This document shows, in pieces, positions 19,527-27,203 of a DNA stretch of 64,000 nt (the stretch's first letter is position 1; each line of letters opens with the position of its first letter). The notes beneath the pieces were generated by a model. That model ran no database searches and was not told the DNA's origin. It saw only the letters and a program-made list of their open reading frames with translations. Origin of the DNA: Gordoniibacillus kamchatkensis (GTDB lineage Bacteria > Bacillota > Bacilli > Paenibacillales > NBRC-103111); NCBI RefSeq assembly GCF_000829455.1, contig NZ_JXAK01000024.1, positions 1 through 64,000 of the forward strand, written 5' to 3'. The translations under genes and the position numbers were made by a program.

Positions 19527-21210
19527 AAACAGGAAAGACCTGTCCAATTTGGAAAAAATGAAAAGCGAGATGAAAAGAAAGAAGCAAAAGGCAGAAGCAT
19601 TATCAAGGGGAATGGACGATTTGGAGATGACGGGGATGGCCGAGGAAGGTCCCCCCGTAGTCGAAGAACACGAGGTCCCGGTTGCCCCGGTACTTTCGAC
19701 TGCGACGAGCAGCGCCATTATCGTTGCAGAAGAACATGAGGTGTCGGTTGCCGTTGCGTCTGACCATAAGATAGAGCTTGTTGTTTTCCAAGTGGGAACA
19801 GAACAATTTGCGTTCAGACTGATGAATGTACGGGAAATTGTAAGGGTTAACGGTTTGAGGACAATTCCCAATGCTCCCGAGCATGTTGCCGGGTTAAGCA
19901 GCTTAAGAGGCAGTGTTTTGCCTGTAATAGACCTACGCAAATGTTTTCATATGCCTATTAGAGAGTATGACGACGACAGCAGAATGATTGTTGCTGATAT
20001 ACACGGGAGACAAGTGGGAATGATTACAGACCGGATTTCGGAAGTGGCAAGCATTGAGGTTTCCGCTATGACTGAACCGCCTTCCAATATAAGAAATTTG
20101 AAAGAGGGGTACGTTAGCGGCATTGTCGTTAAGGATCCGGGTAAAGGCATCATTATGGTTCTGGATGCAGAGAAAATCATAAACATTCAGCAACTGGATG
20201 ATACATTCGCGAAAACAAAAACAAATGGTGCGGGAGAGCATGAGGATCCGTCGTCGCACACTAGCGGTATAGAAGAGTTGGTTGTTTTGAACGTAGGCAA
20301 TGAGAATTATGCATTAAACATAAAGCATGTAAAAGAAATCTTGCGCTATGGCGAGCTGCTGAATGTTCCGAATTCCCATTATTATGTTGAAGGAGTTCTG
20401 TCCGTAAGGAACCGCCTGCTTGCAGTTATAAACCCGGGAAAGATTTTTGGAATTCCGCATTGCCAGGTTCATGAATCTACCCGGATTGTTGTTGTGGATG
20501 CAGGGGCTTTTTCTTATGGTATTGTTGTTGACCATGTATCGGAAGTGGCCAGTGTTCCGAGAAATCAATTTTACAATCCGATTCGAATCGCAAACAACGC
20601 CGAATTGGATTGCATAAGCGAATTTGCGAAGCTGAACAATGGTCAAAAAATGGTTATGGTTTTGGATCCATACAAGCTGGTTTCCTTAACTGATTTGAGA
20701 GATATTTATTCCGGATTGAAGGAAGATCATCATGGAATCGAACCGATGGGTCATGAGCTTTCGAAGGAACAAGTGCATCTGGAAAAAATTGTAGTCTTTA
20801 GAATAGATGATGGAGAGTATGGAATAGGAATTGATTACGTTCGCGAAATTAACAATCTTGATCGAATCGTCAGTATACCGGGAACTCCTGATTTTATTTC
20901 TGGAATGGTTAGTTTAAGAGGAGAAATTATCCCTCTGATGAATCTGAGGGTATTGTTTGGGATAGCCGAAAATAGAAAGCTTCCTCCTTCCAAGTTTTTG
21001 GTTGTCGAGCACAAAAAAGAACGGATCGGTATACTTATTGATTCGGCGTCTGAAGTCCTCAGCCTGAATAAAGAACTCTTTGAAGATACTCCTCGTCTAC
21101 TGGAGGCAGACAATCAAAAGAAATATGTTCATCAGATTTGCAAATTGAATAAAGGGAAAAGGACCGTTATGATGGTTGATTTGACCACAGTCTTTGATTA
21201 TACGCCTTAG
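19510..21210 (+). CDS. Second triple-domain CheW coupling protein
   Basis: This 566-residue protein starts with a charged 80-residue N-terminal extension (Lys/Arg-rich then Val/Glu-rich), followed by three CheW domains: LVVFQVGTEQFAFRL, LVVLNVGNENYALNI and IVVFRIDDGEYGIGI mark their starts. It is a paralogue of the 11086 gene but clearly diverged. The extension may bind the ParA-like ATPase encoded just upstream, since the genes overlap by 17 bp; that is inference. Two triple-CheW proteins in one cluster is rare. Confidence 0.9.
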   Translation: MSRGNKNRKDLSNLEKMKSEMKRKKQKAEALSRGMDDLEMTGMAEEGPPVVEEHEVPVAPVLSTATSSAIIVAEEHEVSVAVASDHKIELVVFQVGTEQFAFRLMNVREIVRVNGLRTIPNAPEHVAGLSSLRGSVLPVIDLRKCFHMPIREYDDDSRMIVADIHGRQVGMITDRISEVASIEVSAMTEPPSNIRNLKEGYVSGIVVKDPGKGIIMVLDAEKIINIQQLDDTFAKTKTNGAGEHEDPSSHTSGIEELVVLNVGNENYALNIKHVKEILRYGELLNVPNSHYYVEGVLSVRNRLLAVINPGKIFGIPHCQVHESTRIVVVDAGAFSYGIVVDHVSEVASVPRNQFYNPIRIANNAELDCISEFAKLNNGQKMVMVLDPYKLVSLTDLRDIYSGLKEDHHGIEPMGHELSKEQVHLEKIVVFRIDDGEYGIGIDYVREINNLDRIVSIPGTPDFISGMVSLRGEIIPLMNLRVLFGIAENRKLPPSKFLVVEHKKERIGILIDSASEVLSLNKELFEDTPRLLEADNQKKYVHQICKLNKGKRTVMMVDLTTVFDYTP

Positions 21211-21244
21211 CGGGTTTATCACTAATATGATAGGAGGCTCTAAA

Positions 21245-21373
21245 ATGGGGGAAGAAAAAGAAATTCTCACACCGGAGGAAATCGAGGAAATTCTCCGCCA
21301 ATTGAAAGTTATGTACCCCGAGTTGGAAGATCAAAGACAAACCGAGGAATTAGACAAGACGGAAGAAGAGTGA
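21245..21373 (+). CDS. Small acidic protein at end of chemosensory operon
   Basis: A good AGGAGG site (21233-21238) lies 6 bases before the ATG, and the 42-residue product MGEEKEILTPEEIEEILR... is Glu-rich with a predicted amphipathic helix. No family is recognised. The strong ribosome site and the tight spacing to the CheW gene argue that it is translated. Confidence 0.6.
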   Translation: MGEEKEILTPEEIEEILRQLKVMYPELEDQRQTEELDKTEEE

Positions 21374-21408
21374 TTGAACTCATTAAAAAACACCATTAAA
21401 GCGGATTA

Positions 21409-21591
21409 TTGACAGAATGTTGGTGGCTTGCAGATGGAACTAGCTATGCTTGGTTAGATAGGAGAAGCAGTTTGAATAGTATCGATTTGACGACCTGGTC
21501 TTTATTGCAGCCAGTGACGATTGTCGATGTAACGTTGAAGACTGTGCGAAGATTTTATCGTAATGTCCAGAAAAAAGGGGCAAATCAATGA
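21409..21591 (+). CDS. Possible small ORF overlapping the sigma-factor start
   Basis: A TTG-started 60-residue frame ends by a 4-base overlap (ATGA) with the sigma factor at 21588. There is no clear ribosome site and no recognisable domain. It could be a leader for translational coupling or chance. Confidence 0.25.
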   Translation: MTECWWLADGTSYAWLDRRSSLNSIDLTTWSLLQPVTIVDVTLKTVRRFYRNVQKKGANQ

Positions 21592-22232
21592 CTAGAATCT
21601 CAGAAACGATAACAGACGAGAAGTTGATTTTTTTCTATAAGCGAGGAAATCAAGATGCTTTTAATATCCTTTTAAAAAAATATACATCTATGATTCACAT
21701 TTACTGCAACATATATTTCGCTAAGGGCTTGCTAAAGGAGGATTTGTTTCAGGAAGGATGTATTGGCTTATATGTCGCTCTAACTAAATTCCAAGGGAAT
21801 AAAGGAACGTTCAAGGCATTTGCAAAGGTACATATTAAGAATCATATTATAAACGCCGTGAAGTCAGCGACAAGAAAAAAACAACAGGTTTTAAGTAATT
21901 CCAAGTCATTTTTCTCTAAAATTGATAAAAACCACTCTGGTGAGAACTGTTTTATGGATATATTAGCTTCTACTTCGCCAACGCCTGAGGAAATATATTT
22001 GAAAAACGAAGAAACAAAAGAAAAGCAACGTGACCTTAACCAATTTTTGAGTACAATGACCCGAATCGAACAACTCGTCTTTATAGAAATTATTAATGGT
22101 AAGACTTATAGGGGAGCCGCAGAAAAAATCGGTTTAAGACAAAAATCTATTGATAACGCGATCAGCAGGATCAAGAAAAAGGCGAAGAAAAGTAATTTAA
22201 ATCTCTGTATGAAAGAAAGAAGAGCTAATTAG
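21588..22232 (+). CDS. Sigma-70 family RNA polymerase sigma factor (SigH-like)
   Basis: Residues 1-100 hold sigma region 2 (LLKEDLFQEGCIGLYVALTKF, with FKAFAKVHIKNHI as the promoter-melting helix), and residues 150-205 hold region 4 (TRIEQLVFIEIINGKTYRGAAEKIGLRQKSIDNAISRIKKK helix-turn-helix). Regions 1 and 3 are short or absent, as in SigH-type factors. A lysine-rich linker separates the two. It follows the chemosensory operon and may direct transcription of that cluster or of the HD-GYP gene after it. AT content is higher than in the chemosensory genes. Confidence 0.85.
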   Translation: MTRISETITDEKLIFFYKRGNQDAFNILLKKYTSMIHIYCNIYFAKGLLKEDLFQEGCIGLYVALTKFQGNKGTFKAFAKVHIKNHIINAVKSATRKKQQVLSNSKSFFSKIDKNHSGENCFMDILASTSPTPEEIYLKNEETKEKQRDLNQFLSTMTRIEQLVFIEIINGKTYRGAAEKIGLRQKSIDNAISRIKKKAKKSNLNLCMKERRAN

Positions 22233-22235
22233 ATT

Positions 22236-22770
22236 AAGCCCCACGCTATGAGTGGGAGAACGGAATAGGAAGAGCCGATGCCTATGATGAAAAGCCTTCC
22301 TCTGCCATGCCGACAAAGGTTTCGCAGGCCAAAGTCAGTAGCAGAGGGCATCCATAGACAATTCGAGTCTATCACATACGAAATGGGATTGCACATACCG
22401 TATCGTATTCATACCCAAGTACAGACGAAAAGTGATGTACGGGCAATTGAGAAACGACATCAGGGAAATCATCAAAAAACTGTGCGAATATAAAGAAGTG
22501 GCGATTGTCGAAGGAAGTGTTTGTGTGTATCCATCTGTGTGTGAAAATCCCGTTGAAGCGGAGCTCCGAAAGTACATCCAGAATCAAGTAGAAGCGGATC
22601 AACTCGAAGACAAAGAGCAATCGTAAAAGACCCCTTTAGGGGTGGCAAGAGACAATGGATTGTGGAACCACGCCTTTAGGCGTTGCCAGCAACAGGCCCC
22701 TTATAGGGGCGATATCAAGCTCCCCGTTGAACGGGTGGTCGCGTGACTTGCACGTGAAAATTAAGGTTAA
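22236..22770 (+). mobile_element. IS200/IS605-type element remnant with end hairpins
   Basis: A hairpin (CCCCAC ... GTGGG, about 22238-22255) marks the left side. The right part, about 22630-22750, holds several GC-rich hairpins with loops such as TTTA (CCCCTTTAGGGG, CGCCTTTAGGCG, GCCCCTTATAGGGGC, CCCGTTGAACGGG), a layout typical of IS200 elements with a degenerate tnpA. The transposase lacks its catalytic centre, so mobility would need help in trans. Confidence 0.65.
22354..22626 (+). pseudogene. IS200 TnpA remnant, HUH catalytic centre deleted
   Basis: In one frame from an ATA where the start ATG would be, the sequence reads SHTKWDCTYRIVFIPKYRRK and continues as the N-terminal half of a Y1 transposase. 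After VEGSVC, where the family has the DHIHM catalytic histidines, the sequence jumps to a C-terminal segment (VEAELRKYIQNQ). The deletion removes the HUH motif and most of the middle, so it cannot cleave DNA. Confidence 0.75.
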
Positions 22771-22892
22771 ATTAAGTTTATCCCGTATGACTAAACCTGT
22801 ACGGGTTGTACTGTTCCATAAGATGCATGGACACGTAAGAATGATTAATCTGTTTCCCATCTAAAAGCAATATAACAAGGGAGTGTAAACCC

Positions 22893-23861
22893 GTGAGAAT
22901 GATTTCTATCTCTCAATACGATGATAGGACCATGAAGTTAGCCAAACCGGTATATGATAGTAATCGCCGTATGCTTCTTTCGGCGAACCATACTATTCAT
23001 CCCAAATATTTGGAAAGGTTAGTTCAAATCGGTATCCGAAATCTTATTGTGGAAGACGCTGAATCCAATGGCATCACCTTGGAAGAAATGATCGGTATTC
23101 CATCATGGTTGGACATCGTACAATCGGTTCAAGAAGCGTTTAACGCTATTAAAATGAAGAAGCCGTTCCCGATTAGAAATTTGCTTCAGGGAGCAGGGAG
23201 TCTTATCATGGAAATTCAAAGTCGCCCCCTTGTATTACCCGTGCCCTCTTCAACATTGGCATTGGAGCTCAAAACGTATGCCCATGCGGTAAATGTGGCC
23301 ATTCTATCCTTGCAGGTGGGTAAACTTCTTGGCTATAACGAAATAATGCTTAGGGATCTAGCCATAGGATGTTTGCTTCATGATATCGGGAAAACGGCGA
23401 CGGAAGAGGATAAGAAGCATCCGGAAGCTGGGTTTGCCATTTTACGCAGCATTCGTGAAATCAGTTTATTATCTGCGCATGTTGCTTTCCAGCATCATGA
23501 AACCTTCGATGGACAAGGATACCCCAGATCGATTCGGGGAAGTGCTTTTCACGAATACGCGCAAATATGCGGAGTATGCAATATGTACGAAAATCAAATT
23601 GAGAATGTTCCTCCACATGAGGTGATGGAAATGATAATGGCTTTAAACGGTAACACCTATTCTGACAATGTTGTGCAAGCATTTGTGAAATCAGTTCCCG
23701 CCTATCCCCCTGGAACTAAAGTTCGCTTACTTAGTGGGGAAGAGGCAATCGTTACCAAGATCACGAGCCATATACAAAGACCTGTTGTTCGTTTTCTTTC
23801 AACAGGGGAGGAAATCTCTCTTGCGGATAATCCAACAGTCATGATAGCCGGTTGTTTATAA
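22893..23861 (+). CDS. HD-GYP domain protein, probable c-di-GMP phosphodiesterase
   Basis: This 322-residue protein has an N-terminal domain of about 110 residues of the type often seen in front of HD-GYP domains in Bacilli (LAKPVYDSNRRMLL), then an HD-GYP domain with LLHDIGK and HHETFDGQGYP. Both metal-binding signatures are intact. A C-terminal 50-residue beta region (VRLLSGEEAIVTKI) resembles the small post-HD-GYP domain of Paenibacillus homologues. The start is GTG 22893 (or ATG 22899) after AGGGAG. It pairs in context with the HD-GYP gene at 7634 on the other side of the chemosensory cluster. Confidence 0.88.
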   Translation: MRMISISQYDDRTMKLAKPVYDSNRRMLLSANHTIHPKYLERLVQIGIRNLIVEDAESNGITLEEMIGIPSWLDIVQSVQEAFNAIKMKKPFPIRNLLQGAGSLIMEIQSRPLVLPVPSSTLALELKTYAHAVNVAILSLQVGKLLGYNEIMLRDLAIGCLLHDIGKTATEEDKKHPEAGFAILRSIREISLLSAHVAFQHHETFDGQGYPRSIRGSAFHEYAQICGVCNMYENQIENVPPHEVMEMIMALNGNTYSDNVVQAFVKSVPAYPPGTKVRLLSGEEAIVTKITSHIQRPVVRFLSTGEEISLADNPTVMIAGCL

Positions 23862-24019
23862 CGAAATTGGCAGAGGAAGGTTTACACGATACTTCTGAGG
23901 TTGTCTCCAGAAGCAATTTGGGGCCAATCTATCCCGCGTGCTTTCTGAAAAAGCAATGGTGCACCTGTTCGCTAAAATCCGTCTGATCGGGTTCGCAACT
24001 ATAATGTTCAAAGACCTCC

Positions 24020-24370
24020 GCAAACACTTACCTCCGTGAAGTGCATTGGCCCCGTATTCGCGGCAGGCATCCTAGGGAAAGTATGGCGGTATTGATCGCT
24101 TTGTAAATCACGCCAATCTAGCCCAATATGTCGGTCTCGTATGGAACCAGAACCAGTCTGGTGTATTCGAGGAAAAAGAAACTTCTCGTATGCGCACCGG
24201 CAATAAATATCTCCGTTACTATCTCGTCCAAGTTGCGGACTCCGTCCGCAAGCACGATGCTGAGTACGGAGAGTTTTACCAGAAGAAATACGACGAAGTC
24301 CCGAAGCATAAGAACAAAAGAGCCCTCGTCCTTTCCGCAAGAAAATTGGTACGGTTGGTATTTATGGGCG
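24020..24370 (+). pseudogene. IS110-family transposase C-terminal fragment
   Basis: The + strand encodes, with one frame change near 24095, the Transposase_20 region of IS110 elements: CIGPVFAAGILGK, then ANLAQYVGLVW, GNKYLRYYLVQVADSVRKHD and KRALVLSARKLVRLVF. The N-terminal DEDD catalytic half is missing, and the C-terminal sequence changes to unrelated DNA near 24370. It is dead. No bridge-RNA region can be assigned because both ends are gone. Confidence 0.75.
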
Positions 24371-24504
24371 ATACGGGACGCAAGAACGATACTGGAGTCG
24401 TTCGGGCAATTCCTTTGTCCGGCTTCAAATGCATCCGCCATCCTCTTATCGTCTGCCTCATTGCCTTGCACGCCTTGTTGCTTACCGCTGGCGTTGGCCA
24501 TTTC

Positions 24505-24690
24505 TACAAATCGCAATTATATCCCGTTCTACGCCATATGAATGATGCGCTTGTCGTGTGGGCCCGCAGGAAATACAAGAAGCTGGCGAAACACAAGACA
24601 CGGGCCATTCGGTGGTTGGGACGACTAGCGAAGAACCTTCCTCATCTGTTTGCACATTGGCAAATGGGTATTGTGCCTGCGACTGGATAA
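24505..24690 (+). pseudogene. Group II intron maturase, C-terminal tail (intron A)
   Basis: The frame ending with TAA at 24688-24690 reads FYKSQLYPVLRHMNDALVVW, then ARRKYKKL ... AIRWLGRLAK ... LFAHWQMGIVP. This is the maturase/X-domain end of a group II intron-encoded reverse transcriptase. The catalytic RT part is absent. It is directly followed by intron RNA domains V and VI. Confidence 0.75.
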
Positions 24691-24766
24691 TGGGAGCCGG
24701 ATGAGCCGAGAGGTTCACGTCCGGTTCTGAGAGGGCCTGATGGTGCGATTCCATCGGGCTACTCAC
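24691..24766 (+). ncRNA. Group II intron domains V-VI (3' end of intron A)
   Basis: GAGCCGGATGAGCC, a GAGA-type loop and GGTTCACGTCCGGTTC form the conserved 34-nt domain V hairpin at about 24694-24727, followed by a domain VI hairpin and the intron terminus CTACTCAC near 24766. Just after it the sequence of another intron's reverse transcriptase begins, so intron A had inserted inside intron B. Confidence 0.75.
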
Positions 24767-25314
24767 CACGTGTGCTGTTTTCAATTTCAATACAAGGACG
24801 ATACAGATCGATCTACGAAGCGTTAATTAAGCGACTGTCCAAATTCGACCTGCAATTGCAGAAGAAAAGACGAAAATCCTGGAATTTGGACGCTTCACCG
24901 CAGAAAATCGGAAGCGAAAAGGACTGGGAAAGCCCAAGACGTTTGACTTCTTAGGTAACTCACTACTGCAGTAAAAGCAGCAAGGGTAAATTCAGAGTAA
25001 AGAGGAAAACAAGCGGAAAGAAGTTTAAGGCAAAAGTGAAAGCATTCAAAGAATGGCTGAAAGCAGAACGCCATCAAGACGTGAAGGAGTTAATGAAAAC
25101 AATACGGGCCAAACTGATAGGACATTACCGCTATTATGGGATACCCGACAATAGCCGAGCGCTGTCCGTATACAAATTTCAGATTACCAAAGCGTTGTTT
25201 AAATGGCTAAATCGCAGAAGCTAGAGAAGAAGCTTCACGTATGACAAGTTCAATCTCTTTCTGAAACGTAACCCTTTGCCTGAACCCAAAATTTATGTGA
25301 ATATCTATGGCTGA
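24767..25314 (+). pseudogene. Group II intron reverse transcriptase remnant (intron B)
   Basis: Through several frame changes the sequence encodes FQYKDD.DR then EALIKRLSKFDLQ, EEKTKILEFGRFTAENRK, GKPKTFDFLG and, in the last part, FKEWLKAERHQDVKEL, HYRYYGIPDNS and FLKRNPLPEPKIYVNIYG, ending at the TGA at 25312-25314. These are classic RT subdomain 6-7 and maturase motifs of Firmicutes group II introns. The YADD catalytic region is missing at the intron A junction. It is non-functional. Confidence 0.8.
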
Positions 25315-25344
25315 TCATTGCAACTTTGTAAAGGATGGTATGAG

Positions 25345-25416
25345 GAGCCATATGCCTTAATTGGGCACGTACGGATCTGTGAGGGACGTTGGCCGTGAGG
25401 CTCACGTCTACTCGAC
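25345..25416 (+). ncRNA. Group II intron domains V-VI (3' end of intron B)
   Basis: GAGCCATATGCC, loop, GGGCACGTACGGATC form domain V, followed by a domain VI hairpin (GACGTTGGCCGTGAGGCTCACGTC) and the 3' terminus CTACTCGAC near 25416. It lies about 30 bases after the maturase stop, as in complete introns. Confidence 0.75.
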
Positions 25417-26182
25417 CAGAGCAAAAATCGTCTTAAATGCTTATAAATATTGGGATTTTGTAGGATCAATCTTGCAATCAGTTCTGATACATCGTCAACT
25501 CCAGCAATGGATTTCTGCTTTGCCCATTACATCAAAGCTTGTTTACCGATTTCATGCTGCGAAAGTTGAGCTATTTATAAATTCGGAAACTTGAAATGTT
25601 TTTATACCAAGGAAAGATTCGAAGTGGTGGGAAAATGGTCCTTATCTTACAGCCAGGAACTGCTTTTCTATGACTTTGGGGGATGAGTTTTTCTATAGTT
25701 TATACTCTTGGCACTTAAAATGATCCGTATATCATTCAATTTCGGAACAGCTATGTTTACTTAACACTGTTTCTACCGATGAGTCAATGTTGAGAATGAA
25801 AATCAAAAATTCGTCCTGTTCACGGTTGTCGGACACAAGTTTGTTCGACAAATTTTTTAATTACGAATTTTCTGTATTGCAACAAATTTCTTGTAAATAT
25901 TCTAATCTTCATTACTATCGTATGACAGCACCAACATAAAAACAGATTGGCTTTCTTCTCGCAGCGGTGTTGCCATGTGAGGATGGAGCTGATATTTATG
26001 TTCGCCCTGTTGTTTGCAATGTCAAACCGCGATCTTTTTATGTGTCTGTTCTACGATTTTTAACACGATCACTTTCAGACTTAGCCGCAATGGAGTATTG
26101 CCATGCTCTGCGGCAAGGTCTTTTTTGTTTTTTTCAGCTATTGCACAAATGCATAAACAGTAGCACTGGATGTCGTTCTCCC
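25417..26182. other. Long stretch without a supported gene
   Basis: About 760 bases after intron B hold two short + strand frames (into about 25594, and 25967-26230) with no ribosome sites or recognised domains. The second overlaps the regulatory hairpin upstream of the ICE sigma factor. The segment is AT-rich and probably contains the promoter and a long leader of the gene at 26227. Confidence 0.5.
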
Positions 26183-26220
26183 CCCTCTGTTTTGGTTTGC
26201 CAACAAACCAAAATGGAGGG
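26183..26220 (+). promoter_or_regulatory. 17-bp hairpin sequestering the ribosome site of the ICE sigma gene
   Basis: The left arm 26183-26199 (CCCTCTGTTTTGGTTTG) pairs with 26204-26220 over 17 positions, two of them G-U, closing on a CCAA loop. The right arm contains the whole Shine-Dalgarno sequence GGAGGG, 6 bases before the ATG at 26227. In RNA the ribosome site would be buried, so translation likely needs opening by a protein, an antisense RNA or a moving ribosome. Confidence 0.65.
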
Positions 26221-26226
26221 ACTTGA

Positions 26227-26646
26227 ATGAAAAAGATGAATTTGCGGGATATGTATCCTTTTTTTAAGACGGATGTATGGGTTGATGTGGATGAAGAAGT
26301 TGCCCATGAAATCCGCCGCTTCGACTTGGAAGAAAGCGCCTACAGGCTGCGAACGTATCGCCATCGGGCCTATTATTCGCTTGATCGCAACGACGGGATT
26401 GAGCAGCATGTTTTATTTCTTTCGATATCACCGGAGGAGTATTACGAACGCAAACTTTCACGGCAGCAACTTTATGAAGCTATGTGCCAATTGCCGGTGA
26501 AATCCGCCAGACGGATTTATGCCCATTATTTCTTGGGCATGAGCAAAGTCGCTATTGCCAGAGCCGAGCATGTTGATGAGCGGGCGGTCCGCAAATCTAT
26601 CCAAAGAGGCTTGAAACAAATGGAATACTTGCTCAAAAACATGTAA
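26227..26646 (+). CDS. ICE-type sigma-70-like regulator
   Basis: The 139-residue protein belongs to the small sigma-factor-like proteins found in Firmicutes ICEs. The C-terminal half holds a sigma region 4-type helix-turn-helix (AMCQLPVKSARRIYAHYFLGMSKVAIARAEHVDERAVRKSI), and the N-terminal half (FKTDVWVDVDEEVAHEIRRFD ... YRHRAYYSLDR) is the conserved N-terminal segment of this group. It probably controls transfer or excision genes. Its start is fixed by GGAGGG, which is hidden in a hairpin. Confidence 0.85.
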   Translation: MKKMNLRDMYPFFKTDVWVDVDEEVAHEIRRFDLEESAYRLRTYRHRAYYSLDRNDGIEQHVLFLSISPEEYYERKLSRQQLYEAMCQLPVKSARRIYAHYFLGMSKVAIARAEHVDERAVRKSIQRGLKQMEYLLKNM

Positions 26647-26712
26647 TCGTTTCGTCGGAGGGTCCGATTTTCCTGCCAAAATGAACTGTTATATAGAGGA
26701 CCATGTTCAGAC

Positions 26713-26736
26713 AGCGGCTGGTTGCAACCAGCCGCT
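26713..26736 (+). terminator. Perfect 24-base palindrome after the ICE sigma gene
   Basis: AGCGGCTGGTTG pairs with CAACCAGCCGCT and is followed by CATTTT, giving a terminator-like structure between the sigma gene and the DUF6075-like gene. Its arms match the hairpin after virB4 at 2390-2421. Confidence 0.6.
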
Positions 26737-26763
26737 CATTTTCCATGAGAGGGGTTTGTAGCG

Positions 26764-27170
26764 ATGCATCCGATTCGATTTCGAGATGAGGAACACGAGA
26801 GATTTTATGTTCAGATGTTGGATGAAAGGAAATGCAACGACGGCTACCATCGAGCACTTTTCTATACATTGGGCATTTCCCGGGAAACCAGAAGTCATAT
26901 CCGCGATTTGTATGATTTTCCTAATGGCGGCATTAAGCCCGAAGGCCTTTCGGCCCTTGGCAAACTGGCAGTACCATTCGAGTATGCCGGCTCGCCTTTA
27001 ATTTATGGAACGGCTGGACCGAAGCAGGCGGCGAACGTTACTCCACTCCCCACGAATTATTCGATTGCAGCTATGCCCTTTACTTTTTTGAAGCGATTCG
27101 TCTTCGTTATCCCGAATATTGCCGAAGTCACGAGAGAACGATCAAACGGCTGGCCGAACAAACCCGCTGA
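26764..27170 (+). pseudogene. DUF6075-like ICE protein, frameshifted
   Basis: The ATG at 26764 follows GAGAGGGG. The first 60 residues (HPIRFRDEEHERFY ... ISRETRSHIRDLYDF ... IKPEGL) match the N-terminus of a small ICE-associated family that I recall as DUF6075. Near 26960 similarity moves to another frame: RVCRLAFNLWNGWTEAG, YSTPHELFDCSYALYFFEAI and RYPEYCR, ending in TGA at 27170. The original frame runs on to 27216 with unrelated residues. One single-base indel explains it. Function of the family is unknown. Confidence 0.65.
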
Positions 27171-27203
27171 ATGGCTGCCAACATTGGGAGTGGAATGGGA
27201 CGA

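Noticed and set aside
22630-22750. CRISPR-like array of short hairpin repeats
   Set aside because: The repeats differ in sequence and spacing, have no spacers of constant length, and follow a TnpA remnant, so they are IS200-type hairpins.
25967-26230. 87-residue + strand ORF upstream of the ICE sigma gene
   Set aside because: It has no ribosome site, its composition is odd, and its end overlaps the regulatory hairpin; a leader region is more likely.
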